28,230 nucleotides of DNA from a virus: IMG/VR virus record IMGVR_UViG_3300020055_000117, positions 1 to 28,230 of that record; one strand, given 5' to 3'. The notes beneath the pieces were generated by a model that made no database searches, had not been told where the DNA came from, and was given only the letters and a program-made list of their open reading frames with translations. A program made the position numbers and the translations under genes. This document shows positions 16,036 to 23,621 of the stretch, piece after piece. Each line of letters opens with the position of its first letter. Within the stretch, counting starts at the first letter, position 1.

Positions 16036-18513
16036 TTATTCCTCAGCGTTTTGTCTAATTCTACGCTGTTCTGTTAAACTATCTGATAGTAAACGTATAA
16101 TATTAGCTGCCTGTTCTTCAGTAATACCGCCCACTCTTGAAATGTCTGATTGTAGTGTATCACTCATTTGGTTACCGTCAGCATCAACAATGCTTATAGG
16201 TGCAGTGCTATCCATACCTGACAAAACTGTGTTACCTTGCAAGAAAGCACCGCTAACCGCAGCTTCATCTAGTACAAATCCTGTTCCCTCAGTTAAACTT
16301 GCAACATTTCTATAAAGTTCTACCAAATCTCTCTGATAATCTTCTATTCTTGAAGCACTTCTGTTTCGTCCACTTGATTCAAAATCCCAATATTCGTTTT
16401 CACCTGCTTCACTTCTAGCAATACGCTGACGTTCTGTATCTATATTGCTTTGTAAATTTTGTATGCTATACTGAAAGTCATCTAGTTTATCCAATATACC
16501 ACCTGAAATATATTCATTAATATTTTGGAAACGTGCATCTTCACCTGTTTGGCCATTGTTTAATACTCTTAATAGAGTTGTATCGTCTAAACCTATACTA
16601 GATTGTAAATCGCGAATACGTCTTTCTCTTTCATCGCTTACTATCCTGGCCGCTAATCCGTCATCACCAGCAGCAAATGCATCTACGTATTCTTGGTTTT
16701 CCCTCATAAAGCTCGGACTACTTGCTATTTTATCCATACTTATATTATTAAACATTGTGCGTATTGCATCAGCATTTAATAATGCATCTCCAGCTGATGT
16801 AATATCTTCGTTAGCTAATTGTGAATTTAATGCTGCTTGTTCACTTTCAGTTAAATTAACATCTGCTGTGCCACCACTTAATACCGAAACTCTATTGGCT
16901 CTTATTTCAGCATTTGCTATTTCAATATCTTCAATTTCATCAACATTAAGTATGCGAGTAGATAACGAATTTAGTGCTGTTACAAGTGCTGCACCACCAG
17001 CTTCAATCCCTGATTCAGCACCAGTGAGCTGCTGCAACAGCGTGTCTGCCATTTGAACGCCTTTTGTTTTTATTGAATTTACAACTGTTTCCATGGCACC
17101 TGGCAACGCTAAAATTTTAAGTCTTCCTTCTTCAGCTGCGGTGGCAAAATTATCAATACTAGCCTGGGCATCTTCAGATGTAATATCAGTAAACCCACGC
17201 ATTGCAGCTATTGCTTCAATTACATCACCAGCAATACCTTGTAGTGGAGTATTAAGATCTGCTAAACGTGTCAGTGCCTGGGGGTCTATTCTCATTTCAT
17301 CAAGCATACCAGCCACTCTTTCATTTACCTGTGTTTGGAATTCAGCAGGATCCATACTTGCATAGCTACTACGATAAAAATCAAATAGTTCACGTATACC
17401 AGGTATACTTGCACTCATTGCAGCTAATTCGTTATCAAATGTACCAAAATCAGTATTATTCCTAATAGCTGCTGTAAAACTATCTTCAATACGCTTACCT
17501 AAATTACCAGTACCGTCTAGTGCAGCGGCAAAATTTCCTAGGTTATCAGCAGCATTTCCAGTTTGTGTACTTAAAAATAGTGCATTTCTTGCATTAGATA
17601 ATGCTTCTTGACGTGCTCTTAATCTTTCACGTCTGTCAGTACCAGTTAATTCTGCAAGTGCTGTTTGTTCTCTGAGTAATGTTGTCAAACTTTCAGACTG
17701 CTCATCTAAATTGTTTTTATCTAGCTGTCCACGTAGGCGTACTAGTTCAATTTCATCAGCAAGTGCATCATTTAGTGCACTGTTAGTTAAACCAAATTGA
17801 CCAAATTCTGAAATATTCATTCTAAGAACATGACTTAAATCACCAAATTCAGCAGCACCACTACTTATATTATCACCTAACGATCTTATAGCACGTTGGT
17901 TATTAGTAATAACTTTTCCAAAATTTTCAAAATCCAAACCAGCAAGACCAGCCGCAGTTCTTAAATCTACCAATGATCCGTGTAATCCAATACCAACATT
18001 ATTAAGCTCAGCAGTTGTTTTTGCAAACCCTTCAATAACACCAATAACTACACCAATACCTGTAGCGAACGCAGCTAAATATCCACCTATTTTAGGTATA
18101 TCACTTAAAACATTAGAAACTTCATCCATTGCAGCTGATAAACTTGAAACATCTGCTTTTGTAACACTTTTAACTTTATTCGCAAAGGCATTAAACGCTC
18201 TAGAGGTTTCTTTTGTACCTTCTTTTATTGCAGATGTTGTACCGTCACCACTAGTTTTAGTTGCATTAGCGTTTTCTTTAAGTCCTTTTTCAAATTCATC
18301 AGCTAAATTATCTAATGATCTGTCTAATTTATTAAGTTCAAGTTGACTAGCACCAGTGGCTTTAACTAGAGATTTTAATACATTTAATCCTTGTGCGTTG
18401 AGTAAGTTTCCTCTGTCAACAGACCTTAATATACGACTTTGAACTTCAGCAGTCGCCCAGGCAGGTACTGGTATTTTTTCACCACCGATTGGTATATTGT
18501 ACATATCAGCCAT
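16036..18513 (-). CDS. Probable tail tape measure protein (825 aa)
   Basis: This long, mostly helical protein starts MADMYNIPIGGEKIPVPAWA. Residues ~140-165 hold a hydrophobic stretch (IGGYLAAFATGIGVVIGVIE) of the kind tape measure proteins carry for membrane passage. Long helical tracts with few aromatics flank it (ELVRLRGQLDKNNLDEQSES and onwards), and the C-terminus is charged. At about 1.5 A per residue, 825 residues would span roughly 120 nm, close to a T4-like tail. It is transcribed divergently from gp26 with its frameshift extension, matching the usual chaperone-tape measure neighbourhood. T4 gp29 is the functional counterpart, but I cannot show homology by eye. The ribosome site ahead of the start is weak. 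Confidence 0.62.
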   Translation of the reverse strand: MADMYNIPIGGEKIPVPAWATAEVQSRILRSVDRGNLLNAQGLNVLKSLVKATGASQLELNKLDRSLDNLADEFEKGLKENANATKTSGDGTTSAIKEGTKETSRAFNAFANKVKSVTKADVSSLSAAMDEVSNVLSDIPKIGGYLAAFATGIGVVIGVIEGFAKTTAELNNVGIGLHGSLVDLRTAAGLAGLDFENFGKVITNNQRAIRSLGDNISSGAAEFGDLSHVLRMNISEFGQFGLTNSALNDALADEIELVRLRGQLDKNNLDEQSESLTTLLREQTALAELTGTDRRERLRARQEALSNARNALFLSTQTGNAADNLGNFAAALDGTGNLGKRIEDSFTAAIRNNTDFGTFDNELAAMSASIPGIRELFDFYRSSYASMDPAEFQTQVNERVAGMLDEMRIDPQALTRLADLNTPLQGIAGDVIEAIAAMRGFTDITSEDAQASIDNFATAAEEGRLKILALPGAMETVVNSIKTKGVQMADTLLQQLTGAESGIEAGGAALVTALNSLSTRILNVDEIEDIEIANAEIRANRVSVLSGGTADVNLTESEQAALNSQLANEDITSAGDALLNADAIRTMFNNISMDKIASSPSFMRENQEYVDAFAAGDDGLAARIVSDERERRIRDLQSSIGLDDTTLLRVLNNGQTGEDARFQNINEYISGGILDKLDDFQYSIQNLQSNIDTERQRIARSEAGENEYWDFESSGRNRSASRIEDYQRDLVELYRNVASLTEGTGFVLDEAAVSGAFLQGNTVLSGMDSTAPISIVDADGNQMSDTLQSDISRVGGITEEQAANIIRLLSDSLTEQRRIRQNAEE

Positions 18514-18535
18514 TTAGAACCCAATTAACTACGTA

Positions 18536-18543
18536 GATAAATA
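18536..18543 (+). promoter_or_regulatory. T4-type late promoter box GATAAATA for gp26
   Basis: Seven of eight bases match TATAAATA. It lies 47 nt ahead of the gp26 ATG and is one half of a divergent pair with the minus-strand box at 18570-18577. Confidence 0.68.
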
Positions 18544-18569
18544 CTTTTATCAGTTTACATTGATACAAC

Positions 18570-18577
18570 TATTTATA
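18570..18577 (-). promoter_or_regulatory. T4-type late promoter box TATAAATA for the tape measure gene
   Basis: Perfect match to the T4 late consensus on the minus strand (TATTTATA on plus), 56 nt ahead of the ATG at 18513. It lies upstream of the gp26 box, so the two divergent transcripts would start inside each other's leader. Confidence 0.78.
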
Positions 18578-18590
18578 AGGTAAAATTAAC

Positions 18591-19421
18591 ATGTCAGATA
18601 ATCCGCTAGTAAATCATTTTAGAAAAGTGGAAGTTTATATTCCATTGCCCAGTAAAGGAAAATATTATCCAGAAAAACTGGAAACCAGTGTGGATGATGA
18701 AATTGGTATCTATCCCATGACTGTAAAAGATGAGATTGAAATCAAGAGTGCTGATAGCTTATACAACGGTGAAGCACTTTATCACATGATTTCCAGTTGT
18801 GTTCCCAGTATTAAAGACCCTAAAAATATGCCAGTTTGTGATGTTGATCCTATCTTATTAGGTATCCGTTATGCAAGTTATGGTAAAGAAGTTGACCTTA
18901 ATATGACTTGTCAAAAATGTGAAGCACTTAATCAGTTCAGTGTTAGCGTACAAGACATGTTAGGTAGATTACAACCAATGGAAGGCAATGATACAGTGAC
19001 GCTGGAAGATAAAACAATTATTCACATTGTGCCTTATATGCTTAAACATCGTGTACAAACCAGTGTACAGAACAGCAAAAACAGACAGCTTATGCTTGTA
19101 CTTAATAATGCAAATAAAAGTGATGAAGAAAAGAAAGAAATTTACAACCGTACAATTGTAGAACAAAGTCTACTATTAACTGACTTGGTTAGTCAGTGCA
19201 TTAAAAAAGTTGTACTGGAAGATGGTACTGAAGTAGATAACCCATTATTCATTAAAGAATGGGTTGAGAATATCAATCGTAAAACATACGATATACTAAA
19301 TGATGCAATTGGGAAATTAAGTCAAACAAGAGTGAATAAACAAGTGCAAGGTAAATGTAACAGTTGTGGAAGTGATATCCATTCAAGCCTTGAAATAGAT
19401 CCATTCAGTTTTTTCACATAG
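18591..19421 (+). CDS. 26: Baseplate hub assembly protein gp26 (276 aa)
   Basis: This matches the T4 gp26-like baseplate protein family of marine phages: VEVYIPLPSKGKYYPEKLET, IGIYPMTVKDEIEIKSADSL, and a body with CVPSIKDPKNM and ILLGIRYASYGKEVDLNMTC. Two CxxC pairs (C107/C110 and C256/C259) could bind zinc together. The gene ends SLEIDPFSFFT with a run of six T followed by C (19409-19415) just before the stop. That run lets a -1 shift enter a downstream frame, giving a longer product. This mirrors the tail assembly chaperone pairs (lambda G/GT, P2 E/E') that sit next to tape measure genes. It is preceded by a late box. Confidence 0.88.
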   Translation: MSDNPLVNHFRKVEVYIPLPSKGKYYPEKLETSVDDEIGIYPMTVKDEIEIKSADSLYNGEALYHMISSCVPSIKDPKNMPVCDVDPILLGIRYASYGKEVDLNMTCQKCEALNQFSVSVQDMLGRLQPMEGNDTVTLEDKTIIHIVPYMLKHRVQTSVQNSKNRQLMLVLNNANKSDEEKKEIYNRTIVEQSLLLTDLVSQCIKKVVLEDGTEVDNPLFIKEWVENINRKTYDILNDAIGKLSQTRVNKQVQGKCNSCGSDIHSSLEIDPFSFFT

Positions 19422-19457
19422 AGCTCTTGCGTAACCCTGACGATGTTGAAGGGCTCT
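19409..19457 (+). promoter_or_regulatory. Predicted -1 programmed ribosomal frameshift signal
   Basis: The heptamer T TTT TTC (19409-19415) is in the X XXY YYZ register of gp26, with TTT in the P site and TTC in the A site. After a 4-nt spacer, AGAGCTC (19420-19426) pairs with GGGCTCT (19451-19457) as a 7-bp stem with one G-U and a 24-nt loop. The gp26 stop TAG follows 3 nt after the heptamer. Shifted ribosomes read 73 further codons. Confidence 0.8.
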
Positions 19458-19636
19458 TAGAAAAATACAGTCAGGAACAGGAAACCTTGGAGGCAACTAT
19501 TTTTGATATTCATATTCAAGGAGGGGTTTCTTTAAGAGATCTTTATCTATTAAGTAAAAAGCAAGTCAACTTAATGGTCACAAGAATTAATAAAGTCAAC
19601 GAGAAAAAATCAGGTAAGTCGAAACAATATCTATAG
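19415..19636 (+). CDS. -1 frame extension of gp26 (tail chaperone GT-like), fusion of 348 aa
   Basis: The frame begins in the slippery run and reads HIELLRNPDDVEGLLEKYSQ, then EQETLEATIFDIHIQGGVSL and RDLYLLSKKQVNLMVTRINK to a TAG at 19634-19636. It has no ATG at its head and no ribosome site before the possible TTG at 19427, so independent initiation is poorly supported, while entry by a -1 shift from gp26 needs no start. The product would be gp26 residues 1-275 plus 73 residues. The charged helical extension fits the T domain of tail assembly chaperones, which contacts the tape measure protein. If the shift does not occur, this is a 69-aa TTG-started protein of unknown role. Confidence 0.75.
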   Translation, partial: HIELLRNPDDVEGLLEKYSQEQETLEATIFDIHIQGGVSLRDLYLLSKKQVNLMVTRINKVNEKKSGKSKQYL

Positions 19637-19641
19637 TATAA

Positions 19642-19659
19642 CGTTGACTTACGTCAACG
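19642..19659. other. Hairpin just after the gp26 extension
   Basis: CGTTGAC and GTCAACG form a perfect 7-bp stem around TTAC, 5 nt after the stop at 19636. No U tract follows directly (the nearest T run is at 19685-19690), so this is not a normal intrinsic terminator. It could stabilise the mRNA end. Confidence 0.6.
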
Positions 19660-19731
19660 GAAATTTCGTTATCACTCAATTTCATTTTTTATTATATACG
19701 GAAGATTTTATTTTAACTTTACCATGATGTT

Positions 19732-20036
19732 AGTCACACTTAGCCTGAATAAGGCCAAGTGTACTCAGGAAAACTTTACCAGTCAGCCATGTCACACCGT
19801 ATCTCGAATAACCTTTATAACGCAAGGCAAGGGCGGTTGTGCGATACCCTTTTATATTCTACTTACAACGCAGGAACACAGAAAGCCAGATACGGCGACA
19901 ATTCTGCTACCCGTGAGTTCCAATGGTTCAGGAGAGCTCACTCATTTTGGTTTGTCAAACCAGCGCATAGACTGCAACACATCACTCCACCGGCGACGAG
20001 CATTACCTCGGCTGGATCTTGATGGGTCCTAAGACC
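19732..20036. ncRNA. Candidate structured non-coding RNA, about 50% GC
   Basis: The 411-nt gap 19637-20047 has no convincing gene. Three 60-nt blocks from 19861 count 50%, 47% and 53% GC against about 37% in gp26. Visible helices are: 19732-19765 (AGT-c-ACACTT-a-GCCT with AGGC-c-AAGTGT-ACT); a perfect 8-bp long-range pair CCGTATCT 19797-19804 with AGATACGG 19888-19895; inside it GCG-g-TTGT 19833-19840 with ACAACGC 19865-19871; GTGAGTTC 19913-19920 with GAGCTCAC 19934-19941; TGGTTT/AAACCA 19948-19962; CCGGC-ga-CGAG/CTCG-GCTGG 19990-20015; GGTC/GACC 20025-20036. Two stems contain G-U pairs only on the plus strand and one only on the minus strand, so the strand is unsettled. It matches no RNA family I know. 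Confidence 0.45.
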
Positions 20037-20047
20037 AAATACGGTTG

Positions 20048-20518
20048 CTATGTTTTATTTTTTGGAGATTTGTTAGCCAGTGTTTTACGATGTTCTAGTA
20101 ATCTTTGACGTAGTATGTTACTACTGCCAACTCTTACATTTATAATGCCATTGTAATATTCGTCTGTTTCTAAAACGCCACGATCAAATTGTTCTTTTGC
20201 TTCAAGATAAGACAGTTCGCCTCTACTTTCACAATAATATAATATTTCTCTTGTAAAATTATCTTCGCCAAGTTGTGCGACATCTGCATTTAGATGTTCG
20301 CTTGAGCCCCAGTATGTTCGCCAATCGCTTTCTACTGTTGTACGTCTTTTACGTTTTTTGCCTTTAAGGGGAGGTCTGGTTTTTTTAAATTGAGCTAGTT
20401 TTTTGCCAATGTATTTTTTATTGTTAGTTAAATTTGTTATGAGATAGACGAAGCCTACGCATGATTCTGGAAGTTCTGATACTACTTGCCCATTATACTG
20501 CCATTCACTCTTTGCCAC
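20048..20518 (-). CDS. GIY-YIG family endonuclease-like protein (156 aa)
   Basis: Near the N-terminus, GFVYLITNLTNNKKYIGKK has the Y...10...YIG arrangement of the GIY-YIG nuclease fold, followed by a basic stretch (PPLKGKKRKRRTT). Then come WRTYWGSSEHLNADVAQLGE, a CES segment and YLEAKEQFDRGVLE; the Glu of the latter is a candidate metal ligand. Proteins like this occur as Seg-type or stand-alone nucleases in T4-like phages. The start overlaps the 111-aa gene by 14 nt and it is the last gene of the early gp55 operon, next to the structured non-coding stretch. It could be a homing endonuclease or a phage DNA-metabolism nuclease. Confidence 0.72.
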   Translation of the reverse strand: MAKSEWQYNGQVVSELPESCVGFVYLITNLTNNKKYIGKKLAQFKKTRPPLKGKKRKRRTTVESDWRTYWGSSEHLNADVAQLGEDNFTREILYYCESRGELSYLEAKEQFDRGVLETDEYYNGIINVRVGSSNILRQRLLEHRKTLANKSPKNKT

Positions 20519-20840
20519 GTTTACTCATTTTTTCTAATACATGTAATCCAACATCTTGGATGTTGTCTATCTTTTTATGTGCCGTATATCTTTTTCTAAT
20601 TGTTTCGTTATTAGGTCGTTCAAAAATACTTGTTAAATCTATATCGTCCAAAATACCAACATCCACTAAATCACTGTAACTACCAGTGTCAACTGTGATT
20701 GTATAGTCGTTGGGATTAGTGCCATAATACTTATGTGAATCATCCCATTCAGTAACATTTACTGTTGGTATTTCCAATGTAGCACCTGTATCAGGGTCTG
20801 TCAATGTAATTTTTTCAGATTCTTCATTATTCTTCGACAT
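20505..20840 (-). CDS. Hypothetical acidic protein (111 aa)
   Basis: The start is the ATG at 20840 (MSKNNEESEKITLTDPDTGA), lying inside the gp46 end with a 14-nt overlap; a longer frame inside gp46 is unlikely. The sequence has LEIPTVNVTEWDDSHKYYGT, YTITVDTGSYSDLVDVGILD and a basic C-terminus (RKRYTAHKKIDNIQ ... LEKMSKRGKE). I recognise no family. T4 places several small genes beside gp46 (46.1, rpbA, 45.2), but no match can be claimed. Tight overlaps on both sides suggest co-translation with gp46 and the GIY-YIG protein. Confidence 0.65.
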   Translation of the reverse strand: MSKNNEESEKITLTDPDTGATLEIPTVNVTEWDDSHKYYGTNPNDYTITVDTGSYSDLVDVGILDDIDLTSIFERPNNETIRKRYTAHKKIDNIQDVGLHVLEKMSKRGKE

Positions 20841-22602
20841 AGTCAGTATCCGTACTAAATGTAGTAAATCCATTTTCTTTTAATACTTGTAGTGTGTTAC
20901 TAACACGCCCAACAAGTTCATCACGGTGTGAGATCAAGAAAATGTTTTTATTTCTTTCACGTACAATCTTTTTAAGTACGCCCAATGATGCTTCAACACC
21001 ATTGCTATCCATGCCTGAGTCTACTAGTTCGTCAATTGCCATAAAGTTAATTGGTGTATTCATTGTTTCAAATACATCACGGAATGCCCAAGATAAGCCA
21101 AGGATAAGTCTGTTACGTTCGCCACGGGATAAGTTGTCAAAGTCTAGTTCACGGCCAAGTTCTGTAATTTCTACTGTTAAGTCTGGTTGGAATACTACTT
21201 CATGTGGGAGCCCAAGTTTAGTCAAATAATAGCCAAGTCGTGTGTTTAAGTATGATAAGTTTTGTTCAATAATACGTTTGCGGATAAAACTGTCTTTATT
21301 AGTTAGCAGTTTCATCAAGAAGTCCTGATGTTCACGAAGTAAGTTGAGTTGGTTCATTGTGTCCCAACTGATTTCCTGAATGCCTTCTTTTTGCAATGCT
21401 TCAATTTGATCTGTATACGGATCAGTTTCAGCAATTTTATTATCTAGTTGTGTTTGAAGTCCAATAACTTTGTTGCGGTGATCATGCGCTTCGTTAACGT
21501 CTTCATAAAATGTTTCTGGTGCTGTGCCAAGTGTGCCTAATTCTTCTAATGCCTGAGTATGTTCTGTATATTGTGTATTGTTAGCGACTAGTTGTAATGC
21601 CGCTTCTTGTTTCATGTCTTGTTTAGACTTGAGAATTTCTTCTTGCTTCTCATCATGCAAGTCTTGACCACAAGCGTGACACTTGTGTTCTACTAGCAAG
21701 GCGATTTCTTTTTCTAGCTTCTCAACTAGCTTGTTCTGTTTAATATCATCAGCTTGTATAGATTGAATCCAATCTTTTAGCTGTTGGTGTCTGGCTACAT
21801 TTACTTTGTAAACTGCTAAATCAGCGTGTGCTTTAAGTTCAGCATCAATGTCCATGTGTTCTAGTTCAGTGATTGCTTCTTTAAACGCTGTAATATCGTT
21901 TTCTTTCTTATCGAGCCATACTCTTTTCCTACGCTCAAGGTCCTTGATGCTCTTTTGGATGGCATTATTAGCCTCTTCGACACCCTTGATACGATATTCT
22001 TCTTCTTTGATCGCATCCTTTGTATCCTTTATTTGTTCTTTGAGTACGTTTGCTTTTTCACTTAGTAATGTAATACCCAGCAATTGTTCAATAATGTCTC
22101 GTTGATCATTTGCTCGCATACTCAGAAAAGGTTCTGTATACGTGTTTAGGGCCATTATGTGCTTAAACATTGTGTGGCTCATGCCCAAGAGTTTTTCAAT
22201 CTCTTGCTGTGTTAGTCGACCTTCTCCCTGAATTTCATCAGTGCCGTCTTCTAAATGGTCATGATTGTTTACCAAAAATTTGAAAATGTTTGGCTTTCGT
22301 CCACGTTCAATTCTATACTCTGCGCCGTCTTTTTCAAAGTCCACTGTTACCAGCATGCCTTTGTTATTCGTTTTATTTATTAAATTGTCTTTTCGAATAT
22401 TAGTTAGCGCATTTCCGTACAAAGCATAGGATAATGCATTGATAATTGTAGTTTTTCCAGTGCCGTTACGTGATCCATCACCTCCCAAGTCAACATTGTT
22501 GCCCAGTACTAGTGTTAAACCAGCTTCGTCAAAACGTACCCCTTGGGTAACGTTACCAACACTCATAAAGTTCTTGATTGTTACGTTCTTAATATTAATC
22601 AT
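20827..22602 (-). CDS. 46: Recombination nuclease subunit gp46, Rad50-like ATPase (591 aa)
   Basis: This is an SMC/Rad50-type ATPase that works with gp47 to resect DNA ends for phage recombination-dependent replication. Walker A is at residues 43-52 (GSRNGTGKTT, K50). Two long coiled-coil arms flank a zinc hook HKCHACGQ (C308 and C311). The signature motif NLSRGERNRLILGLSW is near residue 485, followed by Walker B NFMAIDELVDSGMDSNG, and HRDEL near the end is the switch histidine region. Length is near T4 gp46 (560). Its start overlaps the gp47 stop by 4 nt (ATGA). Confidence 0.96.
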   Translation of the reverse strand: MINIKNVTIKNFMSVGNVTQGVRFDEAGLTLVLGNNVDLGGDGSRNGTGKTTIINALSYALYGNALTNIRKDNLINKTNNKGMLVTVDFEKDGAEYRIERGRKPNIFKFLVNNHDHLEDGTDEIQGEGRLTQQEIEKLLGMSHTMFKHIMALNTYTEPFLSMRANDQRDIIEQLLGITLLSEKANVLKEQIKDTKDAIKEEEYRIKGVEEANNAIQKSIKDLERRKRVWLDKKENDITAFKEAITELEHMDIDAELKAHADLAVYKVNVARHQQLKDWIQSIQADDIKQNKLVEKLEKEIALLVEHKCHACGQDLHDEKQEEILKSKQDMKQEAALQLVANNTQYTEHTQALEELGTLGTAPETFYEDVNEAHDHRNKVIGLQTQLDNKIAETDPYTDQIEALQKEGIQEISWDTMNQLNLLREHQDFLMKLLTNKDSFIRKRIIEQNLSYLNTRLGYYLTKLGLPHEVVFQPDLTVEITELGRELDFDNLSRGERNRLILGLSWAFRDVFETMNTPINFMAIDELVDSGMDSNGVEASLGVLKKIVRERNKNIFLISHRDELVGRVSNTLQVLKENGFTTFSTDTDYVEE

Positions 22603-23621
22603 AGGTTTGCGTAGATATCCATTAACATTTTACTGTTGATCATTTCACTATCAACAGCTTTAAGTTGAGTATACACTATCTGGTCAACATTTTCAACCTC
22701 TATTTCTCCGTCAGTTTGCCAGTCAGTAGCATGCTCTTCTTTCTTAGCAGGCATTAAACTGATTTCACGAAGTTTAAATTGTTGTGCAAATGTTTCTTTG
22801 ATAAAGTTTGCTTCTTCATAACTGATAGGAACATCAAGTGTAACTCTACAGTATGTGTTGCTGTTTAGATAGTAGTCTGGATTATCAATAAGTTTACTCA
22901 GTGGCAGTGTGCGATAACGTGGAGCATCTGGCCAGTCAATATATTCTGGTTCCTTGCCCCATTCTAGTATCATCATACCACGCTCATCATCCCACGCATC
23001 TGCATAGTTATGTGGGAAAGGACTGCCCAAGTAATGAATCTTTCCGTTGTTTTGACGTTTATGAAAGTGTCCGCTGAATACATATTCAGGACCACTAAAG
23101 TCATCTGCTTTAAGTCCGCCATGATCTGGCATTGTAACCATAGCATTCATTTTAAAATGCGGTAATTCAAAGTGGCCAAAGACGTACTTGCTTTTCAACT
23201 TGTTCATCTTTTTCCATTCATCTTCAATTAACCACGGCACAAGTGCAACGTCATCACGTTCCAATATTCCATCGTTAATTAAATGAACGTTGTCATGTAG
23301 CATAGCATGTGGTATACTGTGAATTTCACGCTTTTCACGATAGTATAGATCATGGTTGCCCATGATCATATATACGTTTTCAAATGCTTCACTAAGTCGC
23401 TTAATGTTAGGAACAGTATAATTTAATGTACTAACGTTGACACTACTACGATGATGATGCCAATCGCCCAAAAATATACAAGTTTCACAGCCAGCTTCTT
23501 TAGCTTGCTCAATAAACCAGTATATGAATCTTTCGCAATCGTCATTGTGTTGTCTGCTGTTGTTCTTGTTTCCAAAGTGAATATCTGTAAAGCATGCTAC
23601 TTTATTAAAGAATTGACTCAT
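22599..23621 (-). CDS. 47: Recombination nuclease subunit gp47, Mre11-like (340 aa)
   Basis: This is the Mre11/SbcD-type metal-dependent phosphoesterase partner of gp46. The calcineurin-like motifs are in order: FTDIHFG (D13, H15), IFLGDWHHH (near 50), MIMGNHDLYY (near 95) and YVFSGHFHKRQ (near 190). Length matches T4 gp47 (339). The start overlaps the gp55 stop by 4 nt and its own stop overlaps gp46 by 4 nt, so the pair should be made in step. The early promoter upstream of gp55 would serve it. Confidence 0.96.
   Translation of the reverse strand: MSQFFNKVACFTDIHFGNKNNSRQHNDDCERFIYWFIEQAKEAGCETCIFLGDWHHHRSSVNVSTLNYTVPNIKRLSEAFENVYMIMGNHDLYYREKREIHSIPHAMLHDNVHLINDGILERDDVALVPWLIEDEWKKMNKLKSKYVFGHFELPHFKMNAMVTMPDHGGLKADDFSGPEYVFSGHFHKRQNNGKIHYLGSPFPHNYADAWDDERGMMILEWGKEPEYIDWPDAPRYRTLPLSKLIDNPDYYLNSNTYCRVTLDVPISYEEANFIKETFAQQFKLREISLMPAKKEEHATDWQTDGEIEVENVDQIVYTQLKAVDSEMINSKMLMDIYANL

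Noticed and set aside
19644-19672. TTGACT at 19644 as a plus-strand sigma70 promoter for the non-coding region
   Set aside because: The bases 17 nt downstream (CGTTAT) are a poor -10, and TTGAC is part of the stem of the hairpin 19642-19659.
19724-20032. Two overlapping plus-strand reading frames (19724-20032 and 19759-20022) as genes
   Set aside because: They overlap in different frames, have no ribosome site, show no recognisable motif, are full of rare-looking composition and coincide with the helices of the candidate RNA.
19732-20036. Group I intron, tRNA, tmRNA or RNase P RNA
   Set aside because: None of the conserved core strings or a cloverleaf could be found, and no split gene flanks the region.
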